A stretch of 64,000 nt of DNA from contig NZ_CP149130.1 in NCBI RefSeq assembly GCF_037811135.1, positions 1,856,501-1,920,500 on the forward strand. Reading direction: 5' to 3'. Origin of the DNA: Aeromonas rivipollensis (GTDB taxonomy: Bacteria > Pseudomonadota > Gammaproteobacteria > Enterobacterales > Aeromonadaceae). Under the pieces are notes generated by a model. That model saw nothing but the letters and a program-made list of their open reading frames with translations. It searched no databases and was not told where the DNA came from. The translations under genes were made by a program, and so were the position numbers. This document shows, piece after piece, positions 43,979 to 52,696 of the stretch (position 1 is the stretch's first letter; each line of letters begins with the position of its first letter).

Positions 43979-45505
43979 ATGACAAAAATACACGCCTGTT
44001 CGGGGTGGTGCGCACTGGCACTGCTGGTGGGAATGAACGCCGCTCACGGCAAGCCGCTGGTCATGGTGGGGCCCTGGGAGATCCACAGTGTCGATCCCGC
44101 CAGCAACGGGGTCTTCTTTACCCGCATGCAGGTGGCGGAGACCCTGGTCGAGGTCGACGGCCAGGGCAATCTGCAACCCGGGCTAGCCAGCCAGTGGTCA
44201 AGCTCCGGGGATGGTTTGCAATGGCGATTTATCTTGCGCCCCGGGGCCCGTTTTCACGATGGCAGCGAGGTGAGCGCCGAGCAGGTCGCCTTTGCCCTGC
44301 AGCAGGCCTGGCGCAAGCCCGGCGTCATGACCAGCGCCCCCATATCGTCCATTGAGGCCCGCGAGGGGGCTTTGCTGGTCACCCTCACCGAGCCCTTCGC
44401 CCCCCTGGCCGCCGTGCTGGCTCACCCCAGTACCCAGATCCTGGCGAAGGGGGCCTATGATGCCAGGGGGGAGGTGACCCAGGTCATCGGCTCAGGCCCC
44501 TATCGCATCACCCGGTTGCAGCAACCTCAGCGGATCGAGACAGAGCGCTTCGATGGCTGGCAGGGGGCTAAGCCTGCCATCTCGCAGCTGAGCTATCTGA
44601 CGGTGGGCCGCGCCGAGAGCCGTACCCTGATGGCCGAGAGCGGTCAGGCCGACATCGCCTGGGGGCTGGATCCGGTCAGCATCCGCCGCTTGCAGCAGGC
44701 ACCCAGGGTCTCCATCGCCTCCGTCACCCTGCCACGCACCATTCAGCTCAAGCTCAATGGGGCTGATCCTCTTCTGAATGATCCAGCTGTGCGCCGCGCC
44801 CTCAGTCTCGCCATCGATCGCCGTGGCATGGCGGCGGCCCTGCTGCGGGATCCCGAGATGGCGGCGACCCAGCTCTTCCCTCCTACCCTGGGGAAGTGGC
44901 ATCAACCCGGACTGACCCCGCTCGCCTATGACGTCAAGGCGGCCCGGGCTGCGTTCGCTACGGCAGGCTGGCTGCCGGGGGCGGACGGCGTGCTGCGCAA
45001 GGGGGATGAGCGCTTCGCCCTGACCCTGCGCACCTTCCCGGATCGCCCGGAATTGCCCCTGCTGGCTACGGCACTGCAGGCGCAGTGGAAGGCGGTGGGG
45101 GTGGATCTCAGGGTGGCGGTGGGCAACTCGAGCGAGATCCCGGCCGGCCATCAGGATGGCTCGCTCCAGCTCGGCCTCTATGCCCGCAACTTTGCGCTGG
45201 TCCCGGATCCCCTGGTCACCCTGCTGGGGGACCTGGCGCCCGCCGGTGCCGACTGGGGGGTGATGAACTGGCAATCCCAAGCCATGGAGCAAAAATTGGC
45301 CCGCCTTGGCAAGGAGACCCTGCCCGCCGGGGAGGCCGCGGCACTGCGCCGTGACATCGCCACCACCCTGCAGCAGGAGTTGCCGCTCCTGCCCATCGCC
45401 TGGTACCGCCAGAGCGCGGCAGTCAGCCGTGAGCTGAAGGGTTTTGAGCTGGATCCCCAGGAGCGCAGCTACCGTCTGGATAAACTGACGTGGAGCGTAC
45501 AATGA
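43979..45505 (+). CDS. Nickel/peptide-type ABC transporter substrate-binding protein
   Basis: A 508-residue periplasmic SBP_bac_5 protein. A signal peptide lies at the N-terminus (MTKIHACSGWCALALLVGMNAAHG). The mature start is WEIHSVDPASNGVFFTRMQV, and mid-protein blocks include LRPGARFHDGSEVSAEQVAFAL near 87 and NDPAVRRALSLAIDRRGMAAALL, in parts, near 265. This is cluster C, which binds nickel, metallophore complexes, opines or peptides. The start at 43979 is chosen over the ATG at 43970 because GGATGGA lies upstream and the signal peptide fits. It overlaps the first permease gene (ATGA). The promoter has Zur- and Fur-like sites. Confidence 0.87.
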   Translation: MTKIHACSGWCALALLVGMNAAHGKPLVMVGPWEIHSVDPASNGVFFTRMQVAETLVEVDGQGNLQPGLASQWSSSGDGLQWRFILRPGARFHDGSEVSAEQVAFALQQAWRKPGVMTSAPISSIEAREGALLVTLTEPFAPLAAVLAHPSTQILAKGAYDARGEVTQVIGSGPYRITRLQQPQRIETERFDGWQGAKPAISQLSYLTVGRAESRTLMAESGQADIAWGLDPVSIRRLQQAPRVSIASVTLPRTIQLKLNGADPLLNDPAVRRALSLAIDRRGMAAALLRDPEMAATQLFPPTLGKWHQPGLTPLAYDVKAARAAFATAGWLPGADGVLRKGDERFALTLRTFPDRPELPLLATALQAQWKAVGVDLRVAVGNSSEIPAGHQDGSLQLGLYARNFALVPDPLVTLLGDLAPAGADWGVMNWQSQAMEQKLARLGKETLPAGEAAALRRDIATTLQQELPLLPIAWYRQSAAVSRELKGFELDPQERSYRLDKLTWSVQ

Positions 45506-46464
45506 CAGCGGCGCCTTTCTCTGCGGTCATCGGGATCCTGGGTCAGCGGCTGGTGCAGGCGCTGATGGTGGCCCTGCTGGTGGCCGGGCTCTGCTTTCTG
45601 ATGGTGCAATCCCTGCCCGGGGACATCGCCTTTCGCATTGCCGCGGGCCGCTACGGTTATGACTATGTCACCGCCGAGGCGGCCAATGCGGTGCGCAGCG
45701 AGCTGGGGCTGACCGGCTCGGCGCTCTCCCGCTTCGGTGATTGGATGGGGGCCCTGCTGCAGGGGGATCTCGGCAGCTCCCTGGTGACGGGTGCGCCTGT
45801 GGCAAGCGAGGTGGGCCACCACCTGGGGGCCACCCTGTCCCTGGCGGTGGCTGCCGTGGCCCTGGCCCTGGTGGTGGCGCTACCGCTCGGCAGCCTGAGC
45901 GCCCTGCGCCCCGGGGGATGGTGCGATCGCCTGACCCTGGGCTGGAGCGTGCTGATGCGCGCGCTGCCTCCTTTCCTGCTCGGCCTGGTGCTCATGGTGC
46001 TGCTCTCGGTGGAGCTGGGCTGGGTCAGCGCCGCCGGTCACGGGGAGTGGAGCAACCTGCTGTTGCCCGCCCTCACCCTGGGGCTGGGGCTCTCGGGGGT
46101 ACTCTCCCGGGTGGTGCGCGAGAGCGTGTTCACCGTGGTGCAGTCCGGCTATTACCGCTTCGCCCTGACCAAGGGGCTCTCGCCCGCCCGGGTCTTAAGG
46201 CGTCACGGCCTGCGCAACACCGGGGTCAGCGTCATCGCCTACACAGGGGTGCAACTGGTGCTGCTTATCGAAGGGGTAGTGGTGGTGGAGAGCCTGTTCG
46301 CCTGGCCCGGCATCGGCCATGCCCTGGTGCATGCCATCTTCTGGCGCGACATCCCCATGGTGCAGGGCACAGTGCTGGTGCTGGCGGCGCTCTTCGTGCT
46401 GCTCAATACCCTGACGGATCTGCTCTGTCTCGCCATCGATCCCCGCGGTCCCAAGGAGTCCTGA
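45502..46464 (+). CDS. ABC transporter permease, NikB/DppB type
   Basis: A 320-residue inner-membrane permease with six helices. Helix 1 is LVQALMVALLVAGLCFLMVQ. The EAA-like loop that contacts the ATPase is GLSPARVLRRHGLRNTG near residues 228-244, followed by VVVVESLFAWPGIGHALVHA in parts. It pairs with the next permease as a heterodimeric channel. Its start codon overlaps the stop of the binding-protein gene by four bases, showing tight coupling. Confidence 0.9.
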   Translation: MTAAPFSAVIGILGQRLVQALMVALLVAGLCFLMVQSLPGDIAFRIAAGRYGYDYVTAEAANAVRSELGLTGSALSRFGDWMGALLQGDLGSSLVTGAPVASEVGHHLGATLSLAVAAVALALVVALPLGSLSALRPGGWCDRLTLGWSVLMRALPPFLLGLVLMVLLSVELGWVSAAGHGEWSNLLLPALTLGLGLSGVLSRVVRESVFTVVQSGYYRFALTKGLSPARVLRRHGLRNTGVSVIAYTGVQLVLLIEGVVVVESLFAWPGIGHALVHAIFWRDIPMVQGTVLVLAALFVLLNTLTDLLCLAIDPRGPKES

Positions 46465-46466
46465 TC

Positions 46467-47273
46467 ATGTCTTTCTCTGTCAAGGCGGGAGCAAGCCTGC
46501 TCCTGCTGGTGGTGCTGTTTGCCCTGCTGGGCCCAATGCTCTGGCCTGACCCCGCCGCCCAGGATCTGGTGCAGTTCCTGGCCGACCCCTCCTGGCAGGA
46601 GCCGCTCGGGCGGGATCAGATGGGCCGCAGCCTGATGGCGCGGCTCGCGGCGGCGACCCGGCTCTCCCTGTTGCTGGGGATGCTGTGCGTCCTGACGGCG
46701 GCCCTGCTGGGGTCGCTGTTGGGCTGGCTCTCAGCCTGGCGCGGTGGCTGGGTCGACGGCCTGCTGCGCAGCCTGGCCGACGGCGTGCTGGCCCTGCCGA
46801 GCCTGCTGCTGGTGCTGCTCTTCTCCGCCATGGCCCAGGGGGGCTTCGCCATCCTCTATCTCGGGCTGGCCATGGCCCAGTGGGTGGAGTACTACCGGGT
46901 GGTGCGGGCCCGCAGCCGGGCGCTGCTCGCCTCGCCCCAGGTGGAGGCGTCCCGGCTGCTGGGCTTTGGCAACGCCCACATCCTGCGGCGCCATCTCTGG
47001 CCCGAGCTGGCCCCCCAGCTGCTGACCATGATGGCCTTTGGCCTCGCCGGGGCCATCCTGACCCTCTCGACCCTGGGTTTCGTCGGGGTGGGCATCCAGC
47101 CGCCCACCCCCGAGCTCGGCCTGATGATGACGGAGGCGCTGCCCCACTATCAGGAGGCGCCCCGCCTGCTGCTGGCTCCCATCTTGGTGATGGGAATGAT
47201 GCTGCTGGCCCTGGTGCTGCTCAATCAGAAGGGCACTCTTCATCCTAGATCCCCACAAGGAGTCACCCCATGA
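46467..47273 (+). CDS. ABC transporter permease, NikC/DppC type
   Basis: A 268-residue permease. Helix 1 is near residues 8-24. The conserved periplasmic entry PLGRDQMGRSLMARL lies near 47-61. The EAA loop is ASRLLGFGNAHILRRHLWPE near 164-183, and the C-terminal signature is STLGFVGVGIQPPTPELGLM, in parts, near 200-220. It follows NikB by two bases with CAAGGAG as ribosome site and overlaps the ATPase gene (ATGA). Its short N-terminus is slightly reduced compared with DppC (300). Confidence 0.9.
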   Translation: MSFSVKAGASLLLLVVLFALLGPMLWPDPAAQDLVQFLADPSWQEPLGRDQMGRSLMARLAAATRLSLLLGMLCVLTAALLGSLLGWLSAWRGGWVDGLLRSLADGVLALPSLLLVLLFSAMAQGGFAILYLGLAMAQWVEYYRVVRARSRALLASPQVEASRLLGFGNAHILRRHLWPELAPQLLTMMAFGLAGAILTLSTLGFVGVGIQPPTPELGLMMTEALPHYQEAPRLLLAPILVMGMMLLALVLLNQKGTLHPRSPQGVTP

Positions 47274-48700
47274 CGGCCATTCATATCAAGGGCCTGCAGG
47301 TGGATGACGGCCGGCAGACCCTGTTGCAGGCACTGGATCTCACCTTGCTCCCCGGCTCCGCCTTGACCCTGATAGGGGAGAGCGGATCGGGCAAATCCCT
47401 GCTGGCCCATGCCCTGATGGGGACCCTGCCTGCCCCCCTGCGTGGCCGGGGTGAGTTGGTGATTGGCATCCGGCATCACAGCCTGGCGGACCCCCAGGCC
47501 CTGCGCACCCTCTGGGGGCGGGAGCTGGCCATGCTGCCCCAGGAGCCGGTGCTGGCGCTGGACCCCACCATGGGGTTGCTGTCCCAGGTGGAGGAGGGCT
47601 GGCTGGCGGGGGGCAAGGAGGCGCGCTCGCGGGCGCGGGACGCCCTCGAGCGGCTGGGGCTCACCGGGCGGGAGCGTCACTTCCCGCACCAGCTCTCCGG
47701 GGGCATGGCCCAGCGCGCCGCCTTTGCTGCCGCCACCCTGGGACAGGCCCGTTTGCTCATCGCCGACGAACCCACCAAGGGGCTCGACAGCCGGGCCAGC
47801 GCCAGGCTGCAAACATTGCTGCAGGGCTATCTGACCGAGGGGCGCCACCTGCTGACCATCACCCATGATCTCTCCCTGGCCCGGGCGCTGGGGGGCTGGG
47901 TGCTGGTGGTCAAGGGGGGCGAGATAGTGGAGCAGGGGCCCGCCGAGCAGGTGCTGCACACCCCTTCCCATGCCTACAGCCGCGCCCTGCTGGCGGCAGA
48001 GCCGTCTGCCTGGCCCGAGGCCGTGCATCCCCCGACCGGCGACTGGCTGCTCAGGGGGGAGGGGCTCGCCATGGGCTACGGGGAGCAGACCCTGTTCGAG
48101 GGGCTGGATCTGCCACTGGCCAGAGGGGAGCGGCTCGCCATCATGGCGCCGAGCGGTGCGGGCAAGAGCACCCTCGGCAATGTGCTGCTGGGGTTGCAGC
48201 GCCCGCTGCGGGGGCGGGTGCTGCGCCAGGGGGGCATAGCACCGCACCGCTGGCAGAAGCTCTATCAGGATCCGGTGCAGGCCTTCGCCAGCCGGGTGCG
48301 CCTCGCCACCCAGTTTGACGATCTGCTGCGCCTGCACAGGCTGCCCCGCCAGCCCCTCACCGACTATCTGGCGAGGCTAGGCCTCGATGAGCGGCTGCTG
48401 ACCCGGCTGCCGAGCCAGGTGTCGGGGGGAGAGCTGCAACGGCTGTCGCTGATCCGGGCCCTGCTGCTGCGCCCCGTGCTGCTGTTTGCCGATGAGCCCA
48501 GCTCCCGGCTCGATCCCCTGAGCCAGCAGAAGACCATCGCCTGCCTGCTAGAGGCGTTGGGGGAGATAGGCTGCGCCCTGCTGCTGGTGACCCATGACGA
48601 GGCGCTGGCAGGCAAGGTCGCCGGGCGCTGCCTGCGACTGGGGGCGGCAGGCACAACTGAGCAGGGGCTGGCGCCCACCGAGTTGAGACGGGTGGGCTAA
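47270..48700 (+). CDS. Fused double ABC ATPase (NikD-NikE-like)
   Basis: A 476-residue protein containing two complete nucleotide-binding domains that are separate in nik, dpp and opp systems. NBD1 has Walker A GESGSGKS near 38-45, signature LSGGMAQR near 143 and Walker B LLIADEPTKGLD near 162. NBD2 has Walker A APSGAGKS near 294-301, signature VSGGELQR near 384 and Walker B LLFADEPSSRLD near 404. All catalytic glutamates are present, so both sites should hydrolyse ATP. The oligopeptide C-terminal extension after NBD1 is short. It is the last gene of the four-gene import operon. Confidence 0.92.
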   Translation: MTAIHIKGLQVDDGRQTLLQALDLTLLPGSALTLIGESGSGKSLLAHALMGTLPAPLRGRGELVIGIRHHSLADPQALRTLWGRELAMLPQEPVLALDPTMGLLSQVEEGWLAGGKEARSRARDALERLGLTGRERHFPHQLSGGMAQRAAFAAATLGQARLLIADEPTKGLDSRASARLQTLLQGYLTEGRHLLTITHDLSLARALGGWVLVVKGGEIVEQGPAEQVLHTPSHAYSRALLAAEPSAWPEAVHPPTGDWLLRGEGLAMGYGEQTLFEGLDLPLARGERLAIMAPSGAGKSTLGNVLLGLQRPLRGRVLRQGGIAPHRWQKLYQDPVQAFASRVRLATQFDDLLRLHRLPRQPLTDYLARLGLDERLLTRLPSQVSGGELQRLSLIRALLLRPVLLFADEPSSRLDPLSQQKTIACLLEALGEIGCALLLVTHDEALAGKVAGRCLRLGAAGTTEQGLAPTELRRVG

Positions 48701-48701
48701 G

Positions 48702-48740
48702 GGGAGCGAGGCGCCGAAGCATAGGCGCCCGCTCCCTTTC
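48702..48740 (+). terminator. Terminator of the ABC operon
   Basis: GGGAGCG-A-GGCGCC-N8-GGCGCC-C-GCTCCC followed by TTTC, beginning at the stop codon. Confidence 0.7.
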
Positions 48741-48820
48741 GATGTCGCTTCGACGGGGCAGCAGGCCCCGTCACATTAGAAAAACTTGGGAAAGCAGATT
48801 ATAAAGATTCGTTCGTTTTT

Positions 48821-48836
48821 TGTGACATGAATCACT
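48821..48836 (+). promoter_or_regulatory. CRP-like site upstream of emrD
   Basis: TGTGA-CATGAA-TCACT matches the TGTGA-N6-TCACA core at 9 of 10 positions. It lies 152 bases before the emrD start, in a 287-base spacer. Confidence 0.5.
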
Positions 48837-48987
48837 AAGATCACCGCAAGCCAAAGAGCGTCCTGCTCCTGGCGGGTGCGGGTCCTCCGCCTTGCGTTTC
48901 ACCTTTGATCGACCCTGTTTATTGGATCCCCTCTGCGGTTCTCTGCCAGAGGCGGGCAGCTTTTCGATGATTTTTCGGGACTGAGAT

Positions 48988-50187
48988 ATGTATCGGCACA
49001 GTTTTTATCCGCTGTTTTTCCTGACCATTCTGATGGTCGCCGTGGGCCAGATGACCCAGACCCTCTATGTGCCCTCCATTCCCATGATGGCGGGGGACTT
49101 TCATGTGGCCTCCGGTCAGTTGCAGGCGGTGATGGCCTGCTACCTGATCCCGTACGGCCTCTCCCAGTTTGTCTACGGTCCGCTGTCGGATCGCATCGGC
49201 CGTCGCCCGGTGCTGCTCATCGGCATGATGGTGTTTCTGGTGGGCACCCTGACCATTCAGCTGATCCCGCACTTTGCCGCCCTGCTGGCCGGCAGCTTCA
49301 TCCAGGGGTTGGGCACGGGGGCCGGTGGTGCCATGAGCCGGACCGTGATGCGGGATCGATACAGCGGCGCCGAGCTCAACCGCGCCAACAGCCTGGTGAG
49401 CATGGGGGTGATCTTCTCCCCCCTGCTGGCACCCGTGCTGGGGGGCTGGCTGACCGAGCTGTTCAACTGGCGCGCCGGCTACTGGTTCCTGTTCGGCTTT
49501 GGCGCCCTGACCACTTTGGCCCTGCTGGCCTGGTTTGGTGAGACCCTGCCGGCGAGCGCCCGTCAGCAACCACTGCGGGTCGGCGCAGCCTATCGCCACG
49601 TGCTCGGCAACCCGCGCTTTCAGGGCAACCTGCTCTGCCTGATGGCGACCTTCGCGGGACTCGCGGTATTCGAAGCGGCGGCCGGGGTGCTGCTCGGCGA
49701 CGTGCTCAAACTGAGTGCCCGCACAGTGAGCGTGCTGTTTGTGCTGCCGCTGCCCGGCTACCTGTTCGGCGCCTGGCTCTCGGCCCGTCTGAGCTTTCGC
49801 CTGAGCCAAGGCAAGCTGATGCGCCTTGGCATTGCCTTCCTGGGGCTGGGGGCCCTCATCATACTGGTGCCTGGCCTGTTCGGGGTGGTGAGTGCAGCCT
49901 CTCTGGTGGGCGGTGCGGCTGTTTACTTCATCGGCAGCGGCATCCTCTACCCGACCGCCACCTCCTGCGCCATCGAGCCCTTCCCGGGTCAGGCGGGCAC
50001 CGCCGGGGCCATCCTGGGGGGCATGCAGAACCTGGGGGCTGGAGTGGTCACCCTGCTGGCCGCCAGCTTCCCGATGGAAGGGCAGCTGACGCTGGGGGCC
50101 ATCATGGTGGTGATGGTGCTGATCGTGGCCCTGAGCTTCCTCTGGCTGCGCCACCATGGCTCCCCCCACGAGCAGATGGCCGTCTGA
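48988..50187 (+). CDS. emrD: Multidrug MFS exporter EmrD
   Basis: A 399-residue twelve-helix MFS antiporter of the DHA1 group. It closely follows E. coli EmrD (394) through VAVGQMTQTLYVPSIPMM near residue 14, PLSDRIGRRPVLLIGMMVF (motif A, near 67-85), GTGAGGAMSRTVMRD near 110 and EPFPGQAGTAGAILGGMQNL in two parts near 330. It exports amphipathic toxins such as uncouplers and detergents in exchange for protons (known). The start follows TCGGGACTGAGAT, with GGGA near the expected place. It is a single gene with its own terminator. Confidence 0.9.
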   Translation: MYRHSFYPLFFLTILMVAVGQMTQTLYVPSIPMMAGDFHVASGQLQAVMACYLIPYGLSQFVYGPLSDRIGRRPVLLIGMMVFLVGTLTIQLIPHFAALLAGSFIQGLGTGAGGAMSRTVMRDRYSGAELNRANSLVSMGVIFSPLLAPVLGGWLTELFNWRAGYWFLFGFGALTTLALLAWFGETLPASARQQPLRVGAAYRHVLGNPRFQGNLLCLMATFAGLAVFEAAAGVLLGDVLKLSARTVSVLFVLPLPGYLFGAWLSARLSFRLSQGKLMRLGIAFLGLGALIILVPGLFGVVSAASLVGGAAVYFIGSGILYPTATSCAIEPFPGQAGTAGAILGGMQNLGAGVVTLLAASFPMEGQLTLGAIMVVMVLIVALSFLWLRHHGSPHEQMAV

Positions 50188-50210
50188 GTGCATCCAAGTC
50201 AGGTGAAGAT

Positions 50211-50234
50211 CCCGCCCTCGTCGGCGGGCTTTTT
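50211..50234 (+). terminator. Terminator of emrD
   Basis: CCCGCC-N6-GGCGGG then CTTTTTATT. Confidence 0.85.
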
Positions 50235-50262
50235 ATTGCCTTGTGCCTGAAGGGAGAGGGTC

Positions 50263-50284
50263 GCCCGCCGGTTTTGCGGCGGGC
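50263..50284 (-). terminator. Possible terminator of the sugar operon
   Basis: GCCCGCC-N8-GGCGGGC lies just past the last gene of the operon, without a T-run on the minus strand. Confidence 0.4.
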
Positions 50285-50306
50285 TCCACCTTCCGCCATG
50301 GCGGGG

Positions 50307-51452
50307 TCAGGAGAGCGGCAGCCAGCGCCCGTCGGCGGCGTGGCTGGCCATGCTGGCCTCGATGAAGCGCATGCCCGCCACCCCGTCTTCCACAGTGGTG
50401 AGCGCCAGACTCTCGGGGGGCGGCGCCTCCCCGGCCGCCAGGGCGTGGATCTGCAAGGCCGCGTCGGTGTAGAGCTGGGCGAAGGCCTCCAGATAGCCCT
50501 CGGGATGACCGGCTGGTACCCGGCTGGCATGGGTCGCCGCCGGGCTTGCCACCCGGCCCCTGGTCAGCCGCTGGCTGGCGCCGCCAATGGGGGTCAGCCA
50601 GAGCTCATTGGGTGCCTCCTGGCGGAAGATCAGGCTGGCCTTGTCGCCATAGAGGCGGATCTGCAGCCGGTTCTCCTCGCCGCTGGCGACCTGGCTGGCG
50701 TTGAGCGATCCGCGCATCCCCTGGGGGTAGCGCAACCAGACCTGCAGATGATCGTCCAGCTGCCGCCCCGGCACGAAGCTGTGCAGTTCGGCAGCGAGCT
50801 CATTTGGCAACTGCCCGGTGATGAAGGCCGCCAGCTGATAGGCGTGGGTGCCGATGTCGCCGAGGCAACCCGCCCGCCCTGCGCGTGCCGGGTCGGCCCG
50901 CCAGTCCGCCTGCTTGTTCTGACCGGGGGGGATGGGGTTGGCGAGCCAGTCCTGCAGGTATTCCACCTGCACGTAGCGCAGCTTGCCCAGCTCGCCGGCG
51001 GCGACCAGCTCGCGGGCGTGGCGCACCATGGGGTAGCCCGAATAGGTGTGGGTCAGGGCAAACAGCCGCCGCTGCTGGCGGGCGAGGCGGGCGAGTTCCT
51101 CCCCCTCGGCCAGGGTCAGTGCCAGCGGCTTGTCGCAGATCACGTGGATGCCAGCTTCGAGAAAGGCGCGCGCCACCGGGGCGTGCAGGTGGTTGGGGGT
51201 GGTGATGGCCACCACCTCTATGCCGTCGGATCTGGCCGCCTCGGCCTGGGCCATCCTGGCGTAATCCTCGTAGGCGCGGGCCGGATCCAGCCCGAGGGCG
51301 AGGGCGCTTGAGCGGGCATTGGCGGGGTCGGCGGAGAGGGCGGCGGCGAGCAGCTCATAGTGATCGTCCATGCGGGCCGCCAGTCGATGCACGGCGCCAA
51401 TGAAGGCCCCCTGGCCGCCGCCGACCATGCCCAGACGCAGTCGTCTCTTCAT
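50307..51452 (-). CDS. Gfo/Idh/MocA-family NAD(P)-dependent oxidoreductase
   Basis: A 381-residue dehydrogenase. The Rossmann start is LRLGMVGGGQGAFIGAVHR near residue 5. The family active-site stretch is AITTPNHLHAPVARAFLEAG near 88-107, then HVICDKPLALT, with the catalytic lysine in a DKP variant of the usual EKP. The C-terminal substrate domain has GCLGDIGTHAYQLAAFI near 178, containing the D-x-x-x-H pair. Members oxidise sugars or inositols at one hydroxyl. Its start overlaps the stop of the epimerase-like gene (ATGA); both are at the end of the LacI/ABC operon. The substrate is unknown. Confidence 0.9.
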   Translation of the reverse strand: MKRRLRLGMVGGGQGAFIGAVHRLAARMDDHYELLAAALSADPANARSSALALGLDPARAYEDYARMAQAEAARSDGIEVVAITTPNHLHAPVARAFLEAGIHVICDKPLALTLAEGEELARLARQQRRLFALTHTYSGYPMVRHARELVAAGELGKLRYVQVEYLQDWLANPIPPGQNKQADWRADPARAGRAGCLGDIGTHAYQLAAFITGQLPNELAAELHSFVPGRQLDDHLQVWLRYPQGMRGSLNASQVASGEENRLQIRLYGDKASLIFRQEAPNELWLTPIGGASQRLTRGRVASPAATHASRVPAGHPEGYLEAFAQLYTDAALQIHALAAGEAPPPESLALTTVEDGVAGMRFIEASMASHAADGRWLPLS

Positions 51453-52546
51453 TTTTTTTCTCCCATCTTGCCGCCCACACTGCCGCTCCCGCTATCGCCA
51501 AGGCCTAGCAGGCTTCTGACCGCCCCCCGCGCCAGGCCGCTGCCCGCGAAGTCATCGAAAGGGTGCTCGGCGACCCGGATGATATGGCGGCGGATGAAGT
51601 CGGCCCCCTCGGCGGCGCCATCCTCCGGGTGCTTGAGGGCGCACTCCCACTCCAGCACGGCCCAGCCGGGGTAGTCGTATTGGGCGAGCTTGCTGAAGAT
51701 GGCGCCAAAGTCTATCTGCCCATCCCCCAGGGAGCGAAAGCGCCCCGCCCGCCCGAGCCAGGGGGCATAACCCCCATAGACCCCCTGGCGCCCCGAGGGC
51801 CTGAACTCGGCGTCCTTCACGTGAAAGGCGCGTACCCGCTCGTGATAGAGGTCGAGGAAGGCGAGGTAATCGAGTTGCTGCAACAGCATGTGGCTGGGGT
51901 CGTAGAGCACGTTGACGCGAGGATGATCGCCGGTCGCCTCGAGGAAGCGCTCCAGCGTGGCACCATCGAACAGGTCCTCCCCCGGGTGCAGCTCGTAGCA
52001 AACGTCCACCCCGGCCTCGTCAAAGGCATTGAGCAGGGGGAGCCAGCGCCGGGCGAGCTCGCTGAAGGCCTCCTCGACGAGGCCAGCGGGGCGCTGGGGC
52101 CAGGGGTAGAGATAGGGCCAGGCGAGGGCGCCGGAGAAGGTGACGTGGGCGCTGAGGCCAAGCCTTCGGGAGACAATGGCGGCCGCCTTGAGCTGATCGG
52201 CGGCCCACTGGGTGCGGGCGGCGGGTTTGCCGCGCACCGCCGCCGGGGCGAAGCCATCGAACAGGCAGTCATAGGCGGGATGGACCGCCAGCAGCTGGCC
52301 TTGCAGGTGGGTGGAGAGCTCTGTGATGACCAGCCCCCGCTCGGCCAGCAGGCCGCTTATCTCGTCGCAATAGTCCTGGCTGGCCGCCGCCCGGGTCAGA
52401 TCGAACAGGCGCGGGTCCGTCGGCAGTTGCAGGCCGCGAAAGCCGAGGCCGGCGGCCCAGTCCGCCAGGCCGGTGAGGGTATCGAATGGCGGCTTGTCCC
52501 CCATGAACTGGGCGAGGAAGATGGCCGGTCCCTTGATGGTCTTCAT
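51449..52546 (-). CDS. Sugar phosphate isomerase/epimerase-like TIM barrel
   Basis: A 365-residue AP_endonuc_2 (xylose-isomerase-like) barrel. Probable metal ligands lie in VDVCYELHPGEDLFDG (Glu, near 182), NVLYDPSHMLLQQLD (Asp and His, near 213), AFHVKDAEF (His, near 240) and AVLEWECAL (Glu, near 299). It is longer than many members (about 280-300), with a C-terminal extension rich in Gly and Ser. These enzymes isomerise or dehydrate sugars and inosose. The start at 52546 has AGGAG at close range; a GTG six bases upstream is possible. It is coupled to the dehydrogenase gene. Confidence 0.87.
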   Translation of the reverse strand: MKTIKGPAIFLAQFMGDKPPFDTLTGLADWAAGLGFRGLQLPTDPRLFDLTRAAASQDYCDEISGLLAERGLVITELSTHLQGQLLAVHPAYDCLFDGFAPAAVRGKPAARTQWAADQLKAAAIVSRRLGLSAHVTFSGALAWPYLYPWPQRPAGLVEEAFSELARRWLPLLNAFDEAGVDVCYELHPGEDLFDGATLERFLEATGDHPRVNVLYDPSHMLLQQLDYLAFLDLYHERVRAFHVKDAEFRPSGRQGVYGGYAPWLGRAGRFRSLGDGQIDFGAIFSKLAQYDYPGWAVLEWECALKHPEDGAAEGADFIRRHIIRVAEHPFDDFAGSGLARGAVRSLLGLGDSGSGSVGGKMGEKK

Positions 52547-52569
52547 GGGCACTCCTGAATAAAGGCAGT

Positions 52570-52680
52570 TAACCCCCTCCTGGCCTCCCCCTTCACAAGG
52601 GGGAGGAGTAAAAACTCCCTCCCCTGCGAAGGGGAGGGTTGGGGTGGGGTCTGGGCTCCCGTGAAGGGGAGGCCGGGGTT
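52570..52680. repeat. Palindromic GC-rich intergenic repeat cluster
   Basis: Three successive hairpins lie between the binding-protein and epimerase genes: CCTCCCCCTT...AAGGGGGAGG (52584-52606), CCCTCCCCT...AGGGGAGGG (52617-52638) and CTCCC...GGGGAG (52656-52672), with TTGGGGTGGGGT between the last two. The pattern resembles REP/BIME-type elements found in many proteobacteria; it may stabilise or attenuate the transcript between the two genes. Confidence 0.7.
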
Positions 52681-52696
52681 TTCACATATGACAGCC

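Noticed and set aside
52570..52680. Intrinsic terminator ending the binding-protein transcript
   Set aside because: The stems are GC-rich but lack a T-run on the minus strand, and the downstream genes would otherwise have no promoter; an intergenic repeat is a better label.
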